Assembly: GCA_031282535.1 (NCBI GenBank)
Contig: JAITDM010000049.1
Span: forward strand, 1-6,830
Direction of reading: 5' to 3'
DNA: 6,830 nucleotides
From: Oscillospiraceae bacterium
Lineage (GTDB): Bacteria > Bacillota > Clostridia > Oscillospirales > UBA929
Of the stretch, positions 4,700 to 6,830 are shown piece after piece. Position 1 is the first letter of the stretch; each line of letters opens with the position of its first letter. Below the pieces are notes generated by a model. That model had not been told where the DNA came from. It searched no databases and saw nothing but the letters and a program-made list of their open reading frames with translations. A program made the translations under genes and the position numbers.

Positions 4700-5927
4700 G
4701 ATCATCGCCGTCGGCACGGAGCTGCTGCTGGGCAACACCGCGAACACCGACGCGCAGGATTTGTCCCAGGAGCTCAGCGAGTTGGGTCTGCATGTCTATT
4801 TTCACACGGTGGTGGGCGACAACCCGGGGCGGCTGACGCAGGCGCTGCAGATCGCGAAGGAGCGCTCCGACATCCTGATCACGACGGGCGGCCTCGGCCC
4901 CACCTACGACGACCTGACAAAAGAGACCATCGCCGTCTGTTTCGGCCGGAAGCTCGTGCGGCACGAGGAGATCTGGACGCGCATCCGGGCCTATTTCGAC
5001 GGCATCCACCGGCCGCTCACGCCCAACAACGAGCGGCAGGCCTTTTTGCCGGAGGGCTGCGTCATCTTCCAAAACGACTGGGGCACGGCGCCGGGCTGCG
5101 CGTTTGAAGCCGGGGGCAAGCACGTGCTGATGCTGCCCGGCCCGCCGCGGGAATGTCTCTCGATGTTCCGGCACTGCGCCCGGCCATACCTGGAAAAATT
5201 TTCCAAAGAGAGCATCGTCTCCCGCCAGGTGCGCATCTTCGGCATGGGGGAGGCGGCGGTGGAGGACAAACTGCGCGCGTATATGGAGCGGCAGGAGAAC
5301 CCGACGGTCGCGCCCTATGCGAAGGAGGGCGAGGTCATGCTGCGGGTGACGGCCCGGGCGGCCACGCCGGAGGCGGCGCGGGCCATGACGGAGCCGGTGG
5401 TCGTGGAGATCTGCCGGGTGCTCGGCGACGTGGTCTACGGCATAGATGTCGATTCATTGGAGGCGCGCGTCCTGACGCTGCTGCGCGAGCGGGGGAAGAC
5501 GCTGGCGCTGGCGGAGTCCTGCACCGGCGGGCTCATCGCCGGCCGCCTGACGGAGATCCCGGGGGCGTCACAGGTCTTTCGGGGCGGGGCGGTGGCCTAC
5601 GACAACGCCGCCAAGACGGCGATGCTTGGCGTGTCCGAGCGGCTGCTCGGGCTATACGGCGCGGTTTCCGAGCCGGTGGCTCTCGCGATGGCGCGCGGCG
5701 CGCTCGTCCAGATGAACGCCGACGTCGCGGCGGCGGTGACCGGCCTCGCCGGTCCGGACGGCGACGGGAGCGGCACGGCGCCCGGGACGGTCTGTCTGGC
5801 GCTGGCCGCCCGGGACGCGGAGCCTGTCACCCGCACGCTGCTGCTCGGCGCCGGCCGGCGCCGCGTGCGCGTGGCCGCGGCGGGCCATGCGCTGGACATG
5901 GTGCGCCGGCATCTGCTCGGCCTGTGA
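4689..5927 (+). CDS. cinA: CinA family protein with nicotinamide-nucleotide amidase domain
   Basis: This is a full-length, two-domain CinA of 412 residues. The N-terminal half is the MoaB/MogA-like domain (MVVEIIAVGTELLLG at 1-15, TTGGLGPTYDD at 65-75, and a LPGPP segment near 150). In studied CinA proteins it has ADP-ribose pyrophosphatase-type activity. A short middle domain follows. The C-terminal PncC domain (about 255-412) has AESCTGG with S277, the expected catalytic serine, and GLAGPDGDGSG near 352. PncC deamidates nicotinamide mononucleotide to nicotinate mononucleotide, feeding NAD salvage. The name comes from competence induction in streptococci, but nothing here suggests a competence locus. 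The gene overlaps thiI by 11 bases and ends 5 bases before the hydrolase. ATG 4683 would add only two residues. Confidence 0.94.
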   Translation: MVVEIIAVGTELLLGNTANTDAQDLSQELSELGLHVYFHTVVGDNPGRLTQALQIAKERSDILITTGGLGPTYDDLTKETIAVCFGRKLVRHEEIWTRIRAYFDGIHRPLTPNNERQAFLPEGCVIFQNDWGTAPGCAFEAGGKHVLMLPGPPRECLSMFRHCARPYLEKFSKESIVSRQVRIFGMGEAAVEDKLRAYMERQENPTVAPYAKEGEVMLRVTARAATPEAARAMTEPVVVEICRVLGDVVYGIDVDSLEARVLTLLRERGKTLALAESCTGGLIAGRLTEIPGASQVFRGGAVAYDNAAKTAMLGVSERLLGLYGAVSEPVALAMARGALVQMNADVAAAVTGLAGPDGDGSGTAPGTVCLALAARDAEPVTRTLLLGAGRRRVRVAAAGHALDMVRRHLLGL

Positions 5928-5932
5928 CGGCC

Positions 5933-6616
5933 ATGTTCGTCGAGACAAACGGCGTGAAGCTCTACTGCGAGCAGACCGGCCGGGGGCCGGCGCTGCTGCT
6001 GCTGCACGGCAACGGCGAGGACCACACCATTTTTGACGAGTCGGTCGTCCGGTTTTTCAGCGATCGCTGCCGCGTGGTGGCCGTCGACAGCCGGGACCAC
6101 GGCCGGAGCGACCGGGTGGACGCGCTTCGCTACGAGGACATGGCGGAGGACATGGCCGGGTTGATCGCCGCGCTGTCGCTGGGGCCGGCGGCGGTGCTCG
6201 GTTTCAGCGACGGCGGCATCGTCGCGCTGCTGCTGGCGGCCCGCCACCCGGAGCTCGTGTCGAAACTGGCGGTGGCCGGCGCCAACACGCACCCGGGCGG
6301 TCTGCGGCTGTGGTTTCGCCTGGTCATGTGGCCGCGCTGCTGGATCAGCCGGGACCCAAAGATCCGTCTCATGCTGACGCAGCCCCACATCTCCAAGGCG
6401 GCGCTGGGCGCCATCCGCGTGCCCACGCTGGTGCTGGCCGGCGGCCGGGACATTGTCCGGACCGCGCACACGCGGGCGCTGGCCGCGGCGATCCCCGGCA
6501 GCGCGCTGCGCATCCTGCCGGGCGAGACGCACGACAGCTACGTGCGTCGGCCCGGGGCCCTGCTCGCGGCGCTGACGGGGTTTCTGGATGTGCCGGACGG
6601 GATGAATAATGCATAA
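5933..6616 (+). CDS. Small alpha/beta hydrolase
   Basis: This 227-residue cytoplasmic alpha/beta-hydrolase-fold protein has no signal peptide. The oxyanion-hole motif HGNGED starts at residue 25 and DSRDHGRSD is at 52-60. The nucleophile elbow GFSDGG has Ser92, with Asp173 in LVLAGGRDIV and His200 in PGETHDSY, so the catalytic triad is complete. The cap region between the nucleophile and the acid (about 120-160) is short and rich in Trp and Arg. The protein is therefore on the small side for the family, and the substrate cannot be told from sequence. The start, ATG 5933, lies 5 bases after the cinA stop and has no clear Shine-Dalgarno site, so translation probably depends on reinitiation from cinA. 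The last codons are part of a 42-base-spaced duplication with the sequence just downstream, and the final residues (DGMNNA) may be a recently acquired end. Confidence 0.88.
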   Translation: MFVETNGVKLYCEQTGRGPALLLLHGNGEDHTIFDESVVRFFSDRCRVVAVDSRDHGRSDRVDALRYEDMAEDMAGLIAALSLGPAAVLGFSDGGIVALLLAARHPELVSKLAVAGANTHPGGLRLWFRLVMWPRCWISRDPKIRLMLTQPHISKAALGAIRVPTLVLAGGRDIVRTAHTRALAAAIPGSALRILPGETHDSYVRRPGALLAALTGFLDVPDGMNNA

Positions 6617-6642
6617 TTTTGGTTTCTAGATGTGCCGGGCGG
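6579..6642. repeat. Direct duplication of the hydrolase 3' coding end
   Basis: The 22 bases at 6579-6600, which encode the end of the hydrolase (FLDVPDG), recur at 6621-6642 with 20 of 22 bases identical. The two copies start exactly 42 bases apart. The intervening part (6601-6620) is AT-rich and holds the TAA stop at 6614-6616. The 42-base offset equals the period of the tandem hairpin repeats that follow. Confidence 0.75.
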
Positions 6643-6830
6643 TGTGGGGTGGACCGGTCGTTGTAGGGGCGAATATCATTCGCCCGCGGGGTGGACCGCC
6701 GTTGTAGGGGCGAATATGATTCGCCCGCGGGGTGGACCGGCCGTTGTAGGGGCGAATATCATTCGCCCGCGGGGTGGACCGTCGTTGTGGGGGCGTAATA
6801 TCATTCGCCCGCGGGGTGGACCGGCCGTTG
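6643..6830. repeat. Tandem array of 41-43-base hairpin repeats, continuing past the edge
   Basis: After a partial unit (6643-6659, sharing GGGGTGGACCG), four units begin at 6660, 6701, 6743 and 6784, and a fifth begins at 6827. Unit lengths are 41, 42, 41 and 43 bases. Each unit contains GTTGTAGGGGCG followed by a hairpin, GGGCGAAT-ATC-ATTCGCCC (8-bp stem, 3-base loop; loop ATG in the second unit). A CCCGCGGG palindrome and GGTGGACCG come next. The fourth unit has an extra T at 6796 that bulges the stem. Units abut with no unique spacers, so this is not a CRISPR array. It resembles REP-like extragenic repeats found in GC-rich gut Clostridia. It lies right after the thiI-cinA-hydrolase unit and might affect its transcript end, although no U-tracts are present. 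Confidence 0.85.

Noticed and set aside
3311..4747. Minus-strand 478-residue open frame opposite thiI
   Set aside because: It is antisense to a secure thiI, with Arg/His/Gly-rich low-complexity composition and no conserved motif.
5153..5932. Upstream in-frame extension of the alpha/beta hydrolase through cinA
   Set aside because: The extension is a shadow of cinA in another frame, Gly/Arg-rich and motif-free. The fold begins at MFVETNGVKLYCEQ from ATG 5933.
6660..6830. CRISPR array
   Set aside because: The units abut directly, and the only variable part is one or two bases at the joint. There are no unique 30-40-base spacers and no cas genes.

Overview
The window looks like chromosomal DNA from a high-GC member of the Clostridia, probably an Oscillospiraceae-like gut anaerobe. 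This is inferred from the gene families (a rhodanese-less ThiI, a clostridial-type acyl carrier protein, a QueL-type radical SAM protein), from very GC-rich coding sequence with strong G/C third-position bias, and from an array of short GGGGCGAAT-type hairpin repeats. Assignment to a genus is not possible by eye.

Layout. (1) Positions 1-525 are markedly more AT-rich, about half G+C against roughly two-thirds or more elsewhere. They hold two minus-strand reading frames: a 73-residue protein of unknown function, and the first 97 residues of a HEAT-repeat-like protein that runs off the left edge. (2) Positions 527-1881 are a minus-strand pair with a 4-base ATGA overlap: a YhhQ-family queuosine-precursor transporter followed by a radical SAM protein that I assign to QueL (queuine lyase). 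Together they look like a queuine-scavenging cassette. (3) A 183-base divergent intergenic region (1882-2064) carries a good promoter for rsmI. (4) rsmI (2065-2919, plus) and acpP (2995-3228, minus) converge on a perfect 9-bp hairpin. (5) A 226-base divergent region (3229-3454) carries recognisable promoters for acpP and thiI. (6) thiI, cinA and a small alpha/beta hydrolase (3455-6616, plus) form a tightly packed likely operon. (7) From 6621 to the right edge there is a duplicated copy of the hydrolase 3' end followed by four tandem 41-43-base hairpin repeats and the start of a fifth.

Theme. Several genes concern RNA modification: queuosine salvage for tRNA wobble position 34, RsmI for 16S rRNA C1402, and ThiI for s4U8 in tRNA and for thiamine sulfur. 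The others are housekeeping genes: acpP for fatty acid synthesis and cinA for pyridine nucleotide salvage. I see no defence system or complete mobile element. The points most worth a second look are the transporter-QueL pairing, the composition break exactly at the QueL stop codon, the likely CTG start of thiI, and the hairpin-repeat array whose period matches a duplication of the hydrolase C-terminal coding sequence.
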